A DNA stretch of 64,000 bases from an uncultured Bacteroidales bacterium (GCA_947625885.1 CANQQA010000007.1:27821-91820), one strand, 5' to 3'; counted from the stretch's first letter, positions 26,851 to 36,982 are shown. The notes: generated by a model not told the origin, from the letters alone. A program made the numbers and translations.

Positions 26851-28194
26851 ATGGAAAAGAAAAAACGTATCGTAGTGCTCGGTGCCGGCGAAAGCGGTGC
26901 AGGAGCTGCCGTTTTGGCAAAGGTCAAAGGATTCGACGTATTCGTTTCGGATATGTCGTCGATAAAAGAACAGTATAAAAAACAGCTCGACGACTACCAT
27001 ATCGAATGGGAAGAGGGCAGACACACCGAAGAAAAAATCCTGAATGCCGACGAAGTGGTAAAAAGTCCGGGCATACCGGAGACTGCCCCGATGATACAGG
27101 CATTGGAAGGGAAAAACATTCCCATTGTCTCGGAAATAGAATTTGCCGGACGCTACACCCATGCCCGCATGATATGTATCACCGGCAGTAACGGTAAAAC
27201 GACAACAACTCTGCTCACTTATCACATATTGAAAAAAGCGGGATTGAACGTAGGACTTGCCGGCAACGTGGGAAAAAGCCTCGCTTTCCAAGTCGCCACC
27301 GAAGAACACGACTACTATGTCATCGAATTGAGCAGTTTCCAACTCGACAATATGTACCGCTTCAAAGCCGATATTGCCGTGCTGCTCAACATCACCCCCG
27401 ACCACCTCGACCGCTACGGGTACGAAATGCAAAACTATGTCGATGCCAAATTCCGCATCACACAGAACCAAACCGAAAAAGATGCGTTTGTCTTTTGGAA
27501 CGATGACCCCATTATCACGCGAGAGTTGTCGAAACATTATTTGAAAGCGCGTCTCTATCCGTTTGCCGAGACAAAAGAATGCGGGGTGAAAGCCTACACC
27601 GAAAACGAACATCTCTATATCGAAACGCCCGACGACATATTCGATATGGACGAAGAGCAGCTTTCGCTGCCCGGACGGCACAACCTGTACAACTCCATGG
27701 CAGCCGGCATCTCCGCCCGCATTCTCGAAATACGCAAAGATACGTTGCGGGAGGCGCTTTCCGATTTCGCCGGCGTAGAGCATCGGTTGGAGAAAGTAGC
27801 TTGCGTGCGGGGCGTCGCATTCGTAAACGACTCCAAGGCGACCAATGTCAATTCGTGCTGGTACGCCATGGAAAGCATGACCACGCCTGTCGTGCTGATT
27901 CTCGGCGGAAAAGACAAAGGCAACGACTACACCGAAATAGAACAGGTGGTGCGAAAAAAAGCGAAAGCCATCATCTGTCTGGGAGTAGATAACAGCAAAC
28001 TGCACCGCTTCTTCGACGACAAAGTACCTTACATCTGCGACGCCGCGTCGATGCGCGAGGCGGTCGATAAAGCCTTTGCTGCGGCAGTTCCGGGCGACAC
28101 GGTGCTGCTCTCGCCCTGCTGCGCAAGTTTCGACCTTTTCAAAAGCTACGAAGACCGCGGCACCCAATTCAAAGAGTGTGTACGTAATTTGTAA
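26851..28194 (+). CDS. murD: UDP-MurNAc-L-alanine:D-glutamate ligase
   Basis: A 447-residue Mur ligase adding D-glutamate to UDP-MurNAc-L-Ala. N-terminal Rossmann motif GAGESGAG (residues 11-18), ATP loop GSNGKTT (112-118), VIELSSFQLD, and the C-terminal NDSKATN and LSPCCASFDLF blocks are intact. Cytosolic. Starts immediately after mraY without a gap, so the two are translationally linked. Confidence 0.97.
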   Translation: MEKKKRIVVLGAGESGAGAAVLAKVKGFDVFVSDMSSIKEQYKKQLDDYHIEWEEGRHTEEKILNADEVVKSPGIPETAPMIQALEGKNIPIVSEIEFAGRYTHARMICITGSNGKTTTTLLTYHILKKAGLNVGLAGNVGKSLAFQVATEEHDYYVIELSSFQLDNMYRFKADIAVLLNITPDHLDRYGYEMQNYVDAKFRITQNQTEKDAFVFWNDDPIITRELSKHYLKARLYPFAETKECGVKAYTENEHLYIETPDDIFDMDEEQLSLPGRHNLYNSMAAGISARILEIRKDTLREALSDFAGVEHRLEKVACVRGVAFVNDSKATNVNSCWYAMESMTTPVVLILGGKDKGNDYTEIEQVVRKKAKAIICLGVDNSKLHRFFDDKVPYICDAASMREAVDKAFAAAVPGDTVLLSPCCASFDLFKSYEDRGTQFKECVRNL

Positions 28195-28204
28195 TCGAAA
28201 TCCG

Positions 28205-29461
28205 ATGAGCAAAGAAAATTCCATATTCAAGGGCGACCGGTATCTGTGGGGTATATACTTCATGCTGTGCGTTATATCCATCATCGAAATATACAGTTCG
28301 TCGAGCTACCTGACGCGCTACGGCGGAAATTTTCTGAGACCGGCAATGCGCCAAATCGGACTTGTCATCTTCGGTACGACACTGGTGGTGTGTATGCACA
28401 ACATACATTATAAATGGAGCAAACTGCTCATGCTGGGACTCACGCCGCTTACGCTGCTGCTGCTTATCTGGGCATTGTTTCTCGGTCGGTGGCTGGACTT
28501 CGGCTTTTCGGTACAGCCGTCGGAATTGGCGAAACTATCGGTGATTCTCTTGCTCGCATTCATTTTGGCAAAATACCAAGACCCCGAACGAAAAGGCGCG
28601 GGAACAAAAGCCTTCAAATACAGTCTCATCGTTACCGGAATTGCCTGTCTGCTGATAGTCAAAGACAACCTCTCCACCGCCTTGTTGGTCGGTGTCGTGA
28701 GCTTCTGCATGATGATAATAGCAAAAGTGGAGTGGAAAAAACTGCTCTTGCTGGCAGCCGTCGTCATGGCAGCCGTCGTCGTCCTGCTGTCGGTGTCGGT
28801 AATGGTTTACAAATACGAAGAAGCTGTGAAAAAAACATTTCCGGTATTGGGTAAAACCCGTATGGCGACATGGGGCGGACGCTGTGCCCGATTCTTCGAA
28901 AGCAACGATAAAAAAGCGTACGAAGAAGCGATTGTCGATGACAATTACCAAGAGCAGCACGCCTATATGGCAGTGGCAAACAGCAAAGGCGTCGGGGTGT
29001 GGCCCGGCAACAGCCGTGCCCGGGATTTCCTGCCCGAAGCCTATTCCGATTTCATCTACGCCATCATCATCGAAGAAACGGGCATTCTCGGCGGAATTTT
29101 CGTCATGGCGCTTTACATCTCGCTACTGCTGCGCGCCGGCTCCATTGCCCGACAATGCGACAAAGCCTATCCGGCATTCCTGATAACCGGACTGGCTACC
29201 ATGATTGCCTTTCAGGCATTGATAAACATGGGCGTGTCGGTAGGACTTTTCCCCGTCACGGGACAGCCTCTGCCGCTGGTCAGTCGGGGCGGTTCATCGT
29301 TTATGGTAATAAGCGCTTACTTCGGAATCATGTTGAGTATAAGCCGGTTTGCCAAACAGACAGGCATAGAAGATGCCGATACTTCGACAGAAGACGACAA
29401 CGATATATCAGCCCCCAACCCCGTACAAAAAATAAATGAATATGATGAAAGTACTGATTAG
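28205..29461 (+). CDS. ftsW: Septal peptidoglycan polymerase FtsW (SEDS family)
   Basis: A 418-residue multispanning SEDS glycosyltransferase that works with FtsI to polymerise septal lipid II. About ten hydrophobic helices; the family signatures include WLDFGFSVQPSELAKL, the extracytoplasmic YADSDF-like loop EAYSDFIYAIIIEETG, and VGLFPVTGQPLPLVSRGGSS. Start at the ATG giving MSKENSIFKGDRYLWG; longer frames overlap murD. Its end overlaps the murG start region by up to 26 bases. Confidence 0.96.
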   Translation: MSKENSIFKGDRYLWGIYFMLCVISIIEIYSSSSYLTRYGGNFLRPAMRQIGLVIFGTTLVVCMHNIHYKWSKLLMLGLTPLTLLLLIWALFLGRWLDFGFSVQPSELAKLSVILLLAFILAKYQDPERKGAGTKAFKYSLIVTGIACLLIVKDNLSTALLVGVVSFCMMIIAKVEWKKLLLLAAVVMAAVVVLLSVSVMVYKYEEAVKKTFPVLGKTRMATWGGRCARFFESNDKKAYEEAIVDDNYQEQHAYMAVANSKGVGVWPGNSRARDFLPEAYSDFIYAIIIEETGILGGIFVMALYISLLLRAGSIARQCDKAYPAFLITGLATMIAFQALINMGVSVGLFPVTGQPLPLVSRGGSSFMVISAYFGIMLSISRFAKQTGIEDADTSTEDDNDISAPNPVQKINEYDESTD

Positions 29462-30548
29462 CGGAGGCGGTACGGGCGGACACATATTTCCCGCCATATC
29501 CATTGCCAACGCCGTGAAAGAAAAATGTCCCGATGCCGAAATTCTTTTTGTCGGCGCAGAAAACCGTATGGAAATGGAAAAAGTACCGGCTGCCGGATAT
29601 AAAATCGAAGGGTTGCCGGTAAGCGGTTTTTCCCGCCGGCAGATATGGAAAAACGTGCGGGTACTTTACCGTCTGTTCAAAAGCATTCGCATGGCACGGA
29701 GAATCATCGACCGCTTTCAGCCCGATATTGCCGTAGGCGTAGGAGGCTACGCCAGCGGTCCCACCCTGTGGGCTGCGGCAAAAAAAGGTGTGCCGACACT
29801 TATACAGGAACAAAACTCGTATGCCGGCGTAACCAATAAACTGCTGGCATCGAAAGCGGAGAAAATATGCGTCGCCTACGAAAACATGGAGCGCTTTTTC
29901 CCGAAAGAAAAAATCGTACTTACGGGCAATCCGGTACGGCAGGACTTGTTGGAAAGCAGTACCACGCGCGAGGAGGCGATACGTTTTTTCGACCTCGACC
30001 CGCAGAAGAAAACGATTCTCATCATAGGCGGCAGCTTGGGTGCACGCACACTGAATCAAAGTGTTATCGACTATCTCTCCCACATACCGGAAGATGTGCA
30101 AATCATCTGGCAAAGCGGCAAATATTACGATGAAACCGCCCGTGCAGCGCTGAAAGGGAAAAAACGTTTCCACATCATACAGATGCCGTTCATCGCCCGC
30201 ATGGACATGGCATACCGTGCTGCCGACTTGGTGATTTCACGGGCTGGCGCCGGAACCATTTCCGAACTGTGCCTGCTGGGCAAAGCGGCGATACTCGTGC
30301 CTTCGCCTAACGTTGCCGAAGACCATCAGACAAAAAACGCAAAAGCCCTTTCGAGCCGAGGCGCCGCCCTGTTCATTTCCGACAGCGACGCTGTCGATTT
30401 GCTTATGAACAAAGCCATCAACACGGTACGGCAAGACGCCTTGCTGGCGAATATGCGGAAACAAATCTCCCTGTTGGCGCAACGCGATTCGGCAGCCCGC
30501 ATCGCCGACATCGTGCTCCATATCATCACCGAAAAACAATCGAAATGA
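29436..30548 (+). CDS. murG: UDP-GlcNAc:lipid I GlcNAc transferase
   Basis: A 370-residue GT28 glycosyltransferase converting lipid I to lipid II at the inner face of the membrane. The glycine-rich GGGTGGH (residues 10-16), VGVGGYASGPTLWAA, TGNPVRQDLLE and the donor-site RAGAGTISELCLLGKAAILVP, here noted as AGAGTISEL, are present. Three in-frame ATGs (29436, 29442, 29445) are possible; all overlap ftsW. The stop overlaps the murC ATG (ATGA). Confidence 0.96.
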   Translation: MNMMKVLISGGGTGGHIFPAISIANAVKEKCPDAEILFVGAENRMEMEKVPAAGYKIEGLPVSGFSRRQIWKNVRVLYRLFKSIRMARRIIDRFQPDIAVGVGGYASGPTLWAAAKKGVPTLIQEQNSYAGVTNKLLASKAEKICVAYENMERFFPKEKIVLTGNPVRQDLLESSTTREEAIRFFDLDPQKKTILIIGGSLGARTLNQSVIDYLSHIPEDVQIIWQSGKYYDETARAALKGKKRFHIIQMPFIARMDMAYRAADLVISRAGAGTISELCLLGKAAILVPSPNVAEDHQTKNAKALSSRGAALFISDSDAVDLLMNKAINTVRQDALLANMRKQISLLAQRDSAARIADIVLHIITEKQSK

Positions 30549-31921
30549 AACCCATAACCGAATACAACGCCATCTATTTCGTCGGTGCCGGCGGCATCGG
30601 CATGAGTGCGCTTGTCCGTTATTTTTTAGCCAAAGGCTATTCCGTCGGAGGCTACGACAAAACCGCTTCGGCATTGACCGACGCCCTTTCCCGTGAAGGC
30701 GCGCAGCTGTTTTACGACGAAAATCCCGAATTGATACCGACCGCCTTCCGCGACGCCGAAAAAACGCTGGTGGTTTATACGCCTGCCGTTCCGCAGACGC
30801 ATCGGGGTCTTGTCTATTTCCGCACACACAGTTTCGACATAGCCAAACGGGCGGAGGTGCTCGGTCTGATAACCCGCGCCGGTCGCGGACTGTGTTTCGC
30901 CGGCACGCACGGAAAGACGACGACATCGAGCATGGCGGCGCACATACTGGCGCAATCGTCGATAGGGTGCAGCGCATTTCTCGGCGGCATACTGAAAAAC
31001 TACGACAGCAACCTGATACTCTCCGACAAAAGCGATTTGGTGGTTATCGAAGCCGATGAATACGACCGTTCGTTCCACCAGCTGCGTCCCTATATGGCTG
31101 TCATCACCGCCGTAGATGCCGACCACCTCGACATCTACGGAACACACGAAGCCTACCTCGAAAGTTTCCGCCACTTCACCTCTCTGATTCGTCCCGACGG
31201 CGTGCTGTTGATGAAAAAGGGTCTGCCTCTGCAACCCGACTTGGCGGAAGGTGTACGGCTGTACAGCTATTCGCTCGACGAAGGCGGCGACTTTCATGCC
31301 GACCATATCCGGACGGGCGACGGTCGCATCTGTTTCGACTTCGTAACTCCGAACGGGGTCATTCCCGATATAGAACTCGGCGTGCCGGTGCGCATCAACA
31401 TCGAAAACGGCGTGGCGGCTATGGCTATCGCCCTGCTCAACGGCGCACAGCCCGATGAAATACGGCGCGCCATGAAGAGTTTTGCGGGCGCACAACGACG
31501 CTTCGACTACTGGTTGCGCGGCGAAAAAATACTCATCGACGACTATGCCCACCACCCCGACGAGATAAAGGCGAGCCTGTCGTCGGTACGGGCGTTGTAT
31601 CCCGACAAAAAAATATCGGTGATATTCCAGCCGCACCTCTACTCCCGCACCCGCGATTTCTGCGACGAATTTGCCGCCGCCCTTTCGCTGGCTGACGAAT
31701 TGATACTGCTCGACATATATCCGGCACGGGAACTTCCCATACCCGGCGTAACCTCGCAAATCATCTTCGACAAAGTAAAATGCAAAAAGAAAGAACTTTG
31801 CCCGAAAGAAAAATTGCTGGAACGAATAAAAGAGCGTACCTTTGAAGTCTTGATAACGTTAGGAGCAGGCGATGTAAATCTGCTGCTGCCGGAGATACGC
31901 GACATCATAACCCGTTCATGA
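30545..31921 (+). CDS. murC: UDP-N-acetylmuramate:L-alanine ligase
   Basis: A 458-residue Mur ligase, adding the first amino acid of the stem peptide. N-terminal nucleotide-binding GAGGIGMS (residues 14-21), ATP loop GTHGKTT (120-126), EADEYDRSF, DADHLDIYG and the C-terminal DDYAHHPDEIKA and FQPHLYSRTRDF motifs are all typical of MurC. It overlaps murG and ftsQ by 4 bases on either side, so the three are tightly coupled. Confidence 0.97.
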   Translation: MKPITEYNAIYFVGAGGIGMSALVRYFLAKGYSVGGYDKTASALTDALSREGAQLFYDENPELIPTAFRDAEKTLVVYTPAVPQTHRGLVYFRTHSFDIAKRAEVLGLITRAGRGLCFAGTHGKTTTSSMAAHILAQSSIGCSAFLGGILKNYDSNLILSDKSDLVVIEADEYDRSFHQLRPYMAVITAVDADHLDIYGTHEAYLESFRHFTSLIRPDGVLLMKKGLPLQPDLAEGVRLYSYSLDEGGDFHADHIRTGDGRICFDFVTPNGVIPDIELGVPVRINIENGVAAMAIALLNGAQPDEIRRAMKSFAGAQRRFDYWLRGEKILIDDYAHHPDEIKASLSSVRALYPDKKISVIFQPHLYSRTRDFCDEFAAALSLADELILLDIYPARELPIPGVTSQIIFDKVKCKKKELCPKEKLLERIKERTFEVLITLGAGDVNLLLPEIRDIITRS

Positions 31922-32646
31922 AAAAACTGTTCATCTACATATCGGCTGCCGTTTTCTCGCTCTACCTGATAGGTGCGGGCATTTGGAGTGCGACCCAAGC
32001 GTACCGGCGCGAGTATGCCGGTCTGCGTGTAGTGGTTACCGACAGTGCGCGGGTGCAGTACCTCACCTCGACAGAGATAAGCAAGTCCATTCAGAAACAT
32101 ATTCCGCTGAAATACGGAATGCCGCTGTCGCAAGCCGATGCCGATTCGATAGAATCGTTTTTACGCAGAAACCGGCTCATCGCCGAAGTCGAATGCTACA
32201 AAACGCCTTCGGGGCTTTTGCGCGTCGATGTAGAGCAGTGCGTGCCCATACTGCGGGTATTCGGAACCGACGGCACCTACTTTGTCGATGAACACGGAAA
32301 GACGATTCCGGATATGCTCCCCATAGCGGTATACGTGCCGGTGGCAACGGGAAATATCTCGACATCGTTCGCGTGTGAAGAGCTTTACCCGTTCGCCCTT
32401 TTTCTGCAAAAAAATGACTTCTGGCGGGCACAGATAGAACAAATCTGCGTGAACGCCAAAGGAGAAGTGGAATTGATACCCCGTGTGGGAGAACATCGAA
32501 TTTTGTTGGGAAAAATATCCGATTATAAAGAAAAACTCGATAACTTGCGCTGTTTTTACGAACAAGCATTATCGGTATGCGGTTGGAACAAATATAAAAC
32601 CATCAATCTGAAATATAAAAATCAGGTGGTGGCTACACGGCGATAA
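31918..32646 (+). CDS. ftsQ: FtsQ/DivIB-like cell division protein
   Basis: A 242-residue bitopic membrane protein: short basic N-terminus, membrane segment about residues 5-22, then a periplasmic POTRA-like region (VVVTDSARVQYLTSTEI..., LRRNRLIAEVECYKTPSG) and a beta domain ending NLRCFYEQALSVCGWNKY. Sequence similarity to E. coli FtsQ is weak, but topology, length and the place between murC and ftsA support the call. It links early and late division proteins. The start overlaps the murC stop (ATGA). Confidence 0.85.
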   Translation: MKKLFIYISAAVFSLYLIGAGIWSATQAYRREYAGLRVVVTDSARVQYLTSTEISKSIQKHIPLKYGMPLSQADADSIESFLRRNRLIAEVECYKTPSGLLRVDVEQCVPILRVFGTDGTYFVDEHGKTIPDMLPIAVYVPVATGNISTSFACEELYPFALFLQKNDFWRAQIEQICVNAKGEVELIPRVGEHRILLGKISDYKEKLDNLRCFYEQALSVCGWNKYKTINLKYKNQVVATRR

Positions 32647-32656
32647 AAAGAGAGCT

Positions 32657-33967
32657 ATGCAGGAAGGAAAGAATTACATTGTGGCTTTTGACTTGGGATC
32701 GTCTCATATCGTAGGGGCGGCAGGGCATCGCGAAGACGACGGAAAATTCGTCGTCGATGCCATAGAAATGGAAAAGAGTGCCGGGTGCATCAAACGCGGA
32801 CGGGTAATCAACGTGTCCGACACGGCACACAAAGTGGGGCTGCTCAAACGCCGACTCGAAAACCGCATTTCTCCGAGCAAAATCTCCCAAGTGTATGTAG
32901 GGGTGGGCGGGCAGTCGATACGCTCCGTCGAATTTCCGCTGTCCCGCACCATTTCTCCGGACATTCCGATTACCGAAAACCTGCTGGCAGAAATGGAAAC
33001 GGAAGCTCGCCACAACACGGTGAACAACAATTTGGCGGTATTCGATGCCATTGCGGGCGAATGCCGTGTCGATGACCGCATTTCCACCTCTCCATGCGGT
33101 GAGTACGGCTCGGAAATCCGTATCTCCTACCGCCTTATCGTCGGCAACGAACAACACAAACGCAATCTCGAAAAAGTATTCGAACAGGCAAAAATAGAGG
33201 TGGCAGGGTACATCACGACCGCAAACGCCACGGCGGCTGCCGTGCTGTCGGGCGAAGAACGACAAGGGTGCGCCCTGCTCGACTGCGGCGCCGAGACCAC
33301 CACACTCGCTTTGTTCAAGGACGGGTATTTGGTCTATTTGGTAACGATACCGCTGGGCGGCAACAACATCACCCGCGACATCGGCGACCTGCACATTACC
33401 GAAGCCGAAGCCGAAACACTGAAATGCGCTTTCGCACCGGAAAAAGAAAATGAACTCTCCCTGCCGGACGAATGGGTGCGGCAAGGCTATATCATCAACA
33501 TCAAGCCGGAAGACTTGAAAAACGTCATCACCTCCCGCCTCGAAGAAATCGTGGGCAATGTAAACCATCAGCTCGACGAGTCGCGGTACAAGAATTTTAT
33601 GGGAAACGGTATCACGCTAATTGGCGGAACAGCACAGCTCAAAGGACTGAAAGAGTGTCTGTTCAGAGAGACGAAACTCGACGTTTGTCGGGGAACGCTG
33701 ATAGGAGCATCACTCGGCAAAGCTCAAAATATCAACGGCATCGCCTGCGCCGCCGTCATCGGACTGCTTTTGTCGGGAAAAGAGGTTTGCGCCGCGCCCG
33801 AAAATCCGATCGCAGCGGAAGCACCAGCAGCGGAAACGCCGGAAGTGTCGGACAAAAAAGAACCGACCCCTTCCCAATCTGCCAAACCCAAAGAGGAACC
33901 GCGAAGCAAAGGACGTTTGGGCAGGTTATTCGATATTGCTAAGGATTTTGTCGATGGAGAGGAATAA
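32657..33967 (+). CDS. ftsA: Cell division protein FtsA
   Basis: A 436-residue actin-like ATPase that tethers FtsZ filaments to the membrane. Phosphate-1 motif FDLGSSHIVGAAG near residue 10, the SHS2/1C domain, the second phosphate motif LLDCGAETTTLALF and the C-terminal GITLIGGTAQLKG are clear. An acidic/proline-rich linker (about 377-415) leads to a C-terminal amphipathic stretch GRLGRLFDIAKDFVDG expected to bind the membrane. It begins 10 bases after ftsQ and precedes ftsZ by 17. Confidence 0.95.
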   Translation: MQEGKNYIVAFDLGSSHIVGAAGHREDDGKFVVDAIEMEKSAGCIKRGRVINVSDTAHKVGLLKRRLENRISPSKISQVYVGVGGQSIRSVEFPLSRTISPDIPITENLLAEMETEARHNTVNNNLAVFDAIAGECRVDDRISTSPCGEYGSEIRISYRLIVGNEQHKRNLEKVFEQAKIEVAGYITTANATAAAVLSGEERQGCALLDCGAETTTLALFKDGYLVYLVTIPLGGNNITRDIGDLHITEAEAETLKCAFAPEKENELSLPDEWVRQGYIINIKPEDLKNVITSRLEEIVGNVNHQLDESRYKNFMGNGITLIGGTAQLKGLKECLFRETKLDVCRGTLIGASLGKAQNINGIACAAVIGLLLSGKEVCAAPENPIAAEAPAAETPEVSDKKEPTPSQSAKPKEEPRSKGRLGRLFDIAKDFVDGEE

Positions 33968-33984
33968 TTTAGAGCATTTATACT

Positions 33985-35172
33985 ATGGAAACAGATAAAC
34001 CCCAATTCGTCGTAGAAAACCACGAGGAGCTGCCCGCTATCATCAAGGTGGTAGGCGTGGGCGGCGGCGGCGGAAATGCCGTCAAAAATATGTACCGCAC
34101 CGGTATCAAAGATGTTTTCTATCTCCTTTGCAATACCGACAAACAGGCGATGAAGAAATCGGAAATTCCCACGCTGCTGCTCGGCAAAGACGGTTACGGG
34201 GCAGGCGGGGAACCCGAAGTAGCCCGCAAATTGGCAGAGGAAAGCGTCGACGATATACGAGCGCAATTCGAGGACACCGACATGGTGTTCATCACCGCCG
34301 GCATGGGTGGCGGCACCGGTACGGGCGCTTCGCCTATCGTGGCGAGAGAAGCCAAAAGCATGGGCGTGCTGACGATAGGGGTCGTTACCATACCTTTTGC
34401 CTTTGAAGCCGAATACAAAATAAAACAGGCATTGGCGGGCGTGGAAGAACTCCGGAAAAATGTCGATGCCCTGCTGGTCATCAACAACGAAAACCTGCGA
34501 AAAGTATTTCCCGACCTGACGTGGCTGAATGCCTTTCAAAAAGCCGATGAAACATTGACGGTCGCCGCCAAGAGCATCGCCGAACTGATAACGATCGAAG
34601 GGCATATAAACCTCGACTTCCGCGATGTACGGACGACCCTCAAAGACGGGGGTGTCGCCGTAATGAGCAGCGGATACGGAGAGGGCGAACACCGCATCAC
34701 CAAAGCCATAGAAGACGCCATACGCTCGCCCCTGTTGGCAGCGGACAATCTCTATAACGCCAAACGGATACTGATGAATCTTTATCTGAGTTCCAAATCC
34801 GACAATCAGGTGATTATGGACGAGTTCAAGGAGTTGAACGAATTTATGGCGAAATTCGACGGCGTAAAGACCATTTCGGGCATTACTATCGACGACACGC
34901 TCGACGACAAAGTGAAGGTTACGATTTTGGCTGCGGGCTTCGGCACGGGCAGCATCGACATGACCGACGCCTATCCGAAAGAAAATGCGTATGCCATTCT
35001 TTCCATCGCCCAGATGGACAACAACGCGATACTCGACAAATTAGACCGCACGCCGGCTTACAAACGTCCGTCGGATTTCTTGAAACAGTTGGCGAACATG
35101 AGCGCTGCCGAAACCGAACCCGAAAAAGAAGAAACCTATAACAACAACGGCACTATCCGATTCGCCGAATAA
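33985..35172 (+). CDS. ftsZ: Cell division protein FtsZ
   Basis: A 395-residue tubulin-like GTPase forming the division ring. N-terminal VGGGGGNAV (residues about 25-33), the tubulin signature GGGTGTG (108-114), the T7 loop region NLDFRDVRT, and the C-terminal activation domain are present. The protein ends soon after the core, in an acidic NNNGTIRFAE tail, and I do not see a DxPxFLR-like conserved C-terminal peptide for FtsA binding. That end could be a lineage variant; no frameshift is evident within the next 40 bases. Confidence 0.96.
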   Translation: METDKPQFVVENHEELPAIIKVVGVGGGGGNAVKNMYRTGIKDVFYLLCNTDKQAMKKSEIPTLLLGKDGYGAGGEPEVARKLAEESVDDIRAQFEDTDMVFITAGMGGGTGTGASPIVAREAKSMGVLTIGVVTIPFAFEAEYKIKQALAGVEELRKNVDALLVINNENLRKVFPDLTWLNAFQKADETLTVAAKSIAELITIEGHINLDFRDVRTTLKDGGVAVMSSGYGEGEHRITKAIEDAIRSPLLAADNLYNAKRILMNLYLSSKSDNQVIMDEFKELNEFMAKFDGVKTISGITIDDTLDDKVKVTILAAGFGTGSIDMTDAYPKENAYAILSIAQMDNNAILDKLDRTPAYKRPSDFLKQLANMSAAETEPEKEETYNNNGTIRFAE

Positions 35173-35219
35173 TCCGACAAACGCGAAAAAAAATAGAAAC
35201 AAAATAAAAAGGTAAAAAG

Positions 35220-35669
35220 ATGAATTTATTCGATCAAATCAGCAACGACATCAAAGCCGCCATGCTGGCTCGCGACAAACAGCGTCTCGAAGCCTTGCGC
35301 GGCATCAAAAAAGAGTTTATCGAAGCAAAAACCGCCAAAGGCGCCGACGGCGAACTGTCTGACGACACCGCCATGAAAATCTTGGTGAAAATGGCGAAAC
35401 AGCGTCGGGAAAGCGCACAAATCTATTCCGAGCAAAACCGTCCCGACCTTGCCGAGCCGGAGTTGGCAGAAGCCGCCGTCATCGAATCGTACCTGCCGAA
35501 ACCCCTGAGCGACGCCGAACTGGAAGCCGCCATCAAGGCTATCATCGCCGAAACGGGCGCTGCCTCGATAAAAGAGATGGGTAAAGTGATGGGCATCGCC
35601 TCGAAAAAATTAGCAGGTAAAGCCGACGGAAAAGCCATTTCGGAAAAAGTAAAAGCCCTGCTGGCTTGA
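35220..35669 (+). CDS. GatB/YqeY-domain protein
   Basis: A 149-residue helical protein of the YqeY family, homologous to the C-terminal tRNA-interacting tail of GatB. Features: ISNDIKAAMLARDKQRLEALRGIK, seen in part as KAAMLARDKQRLEALR, and the C-terminal KEMGKVMGIASKKLAGKADGK segment typical of the domain. A tRNA-related role is assumed but unproven. It follows ftsZ by 47 bases and precedes serS by 41, and is the family commonly found after ftsZ in Bacteroidales. Confidence 0.9.
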   Translation: MNLFDQISNDIKAAMLARDKQRLEALRGIKKEFIEAKTAKGADGELSDDTAMKILVKMAKQRRESAQIYSEQNRPDLAEPELAEAAVIESYLPKPLSDAELEAAIKAIIAETGAASIKEMGKVMGIASKKLAGKADGKAISEKVKALLA

Positions 35670-35710
35670 AAAAGAAACGAAAAAGATTGTTCATTTAAGA
35701 CAGATAAATT

Positions 35711-36982
35711 ATGCTGACACTTGCCGCCATTAAAGAAAACCCCGAAGAGATTATTCGGAAGTTGACAAAAAAACATTTCGACGCACGGGAAGCGATTACC
35801 AAAGTTTTAGACCTCGACAAGGTGCGCCGCTCGTCGCAAGCCGAACTCGACGCAAACCTGTCGGAACTGAAAGGTTTGGCCGCCCAAATAGGAAAACTGA
35901 TGAAAGAGGGCAAACCCTCCGAAGCCGAAGCGGTGAAACAGAAAGTCGCCGACATGAAAGAGGCGAACAAAAAGCTCGAAGACGCCATGACATCCGCCGA
36001 ATCGGAGATTACCGAAATACTGCTCTCCGTGCCGAACACGCCGTGCGATATGGTGCCCGAAGGTCGTACCGCCGAAGACAATCTGGTGGAACGCACGGGT
36101 GGAAAAGTACCCGACCTGCCTGCCGACGCCCTGCCGCACTGGGAGTTGGCTCGGAAATACGACATCATCGACTTCGAGCTGGGCGTGAAAATCACCGGCG
36201 CGGGATTCCCCGTCTATAAAGGCAAAGGCGCCCGCCTGCAACGCGCCCTCATCGGGTTCTTCCTCGACAACGCCCGCGAAGCCGGTTACCTCGAAGTGGA
36301 GCCGCCGTATGTGGTAAACGCCGCATCGGGTTACGGCACGGGACAACTCCCCGACAAAGAGGGGCAGATGTATCACTGCAACGAAGACGACCTCTACCTG
36401 ATACCCACCGCCGAAGTGCCGGTTACCAACCTTTACCGCGACGTGATACTCGACGAGTCGCAGCTGCCTATCCGCAACACGGCATACTCGGCTTGCTTCC
36501 GCCGCGAGGCAGGCTCGTACGGCAAAGACGTGCGCGGACTCAACCGCCTGCACCAGTTCGACAAAGTGGAAATCGTGCAAATACAACACCCCGACCGCTC
36601 TTACCAGTCGCTCACCGAAATGGTGAACTACGTGCAGACGTTGGTCGAAAAACTCGAACTGCCGTGGCGCATCTTGCGCCTGTGCGGCGGCGACATGAGT
36701 TTCACCTCCGCCATAACGTTCGATTTCGAGGTGTTCTCCGCCGCTCAAAAACGGTGGCTCGAAGTAAGCTCCGTTTCCAATTTCGAGAGCTATCAGGCAA
36801 ACCGGTTGAAATGCCGTTTCCGCGGCACCGACAAGAAAATACGTCTGGCACACACGCTCAACGGCAGCGCACTGGCATTGCCCCGCATCGTGGCAGCTCT
36901 GCTCGAAAACAACCAGACCCCCGAAGGCATACGCATACCGAAAGCGCTTGTACCTTACACAGGCTTCGATATGATCGACTGA
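35711..36982 (+). CDS. serS: Seryl-tRNA synthetase
   Basis: A 423-residue class II aminoacyl-tRNA synthetase charging tRNA-Ser and tRNA-Sec. The N-terminal antiparallel coiled-coil arm (about residues 30-100, rich in Lys/Glu/Ala) precedes the catalytic core with TAEVPVTNLYRD, motif 2 NTAYSACFRREAGSYGKD region and motif 3 NGSALALPRIVAALLENNQ, quoted in part as SALALPRIVAALLE. Length is standard. It is the last gene before the terminator at 37000-37042. Confidence 0.97.
   Translation: MLTLAAIKENPEEIIRKLTKKHFDAREAITKVLDLDKVRRSSQAELDANLSELKGLAAQIGKLMKEGKPSEAEAVKQKVADMKEANKKLEDAMTSAESEITEILLSVPNTPCDMVPEGRTAEDNLVERTGGKVPDLPADALPHWELARKYDIIDFELGVKITGAGFPVYKGKGARLQRALIGFFLDNAREAGYLEVEPPYVVNAASGYGTGQLPDKEGQMYHCNEDDLYLIPTAEVPVTNLYRDVILDESQLPIRNTAYSACFRREAGSYGKDVRGLNRLHQFDKVEIVQIQHPDRSYQSLTEMVNYVQTLVEKLELPWRILRLCGGDMSFTSAITFDFEVFSAAQKRWLEVSSVSNFESYQANRLKCRFRGTDKKIRLAHTLNGSALALPRIVAALLENNQTPEGIRIPKALVPYTGFDMID

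Noticed and set aside
25609..28284. An 891-codon open frame on the minus strand opposite mraY and murD
   Set aside because: It mirrors two fully conserved genes, has no recognisable motif, and follows from the codon bias of the sense strand.
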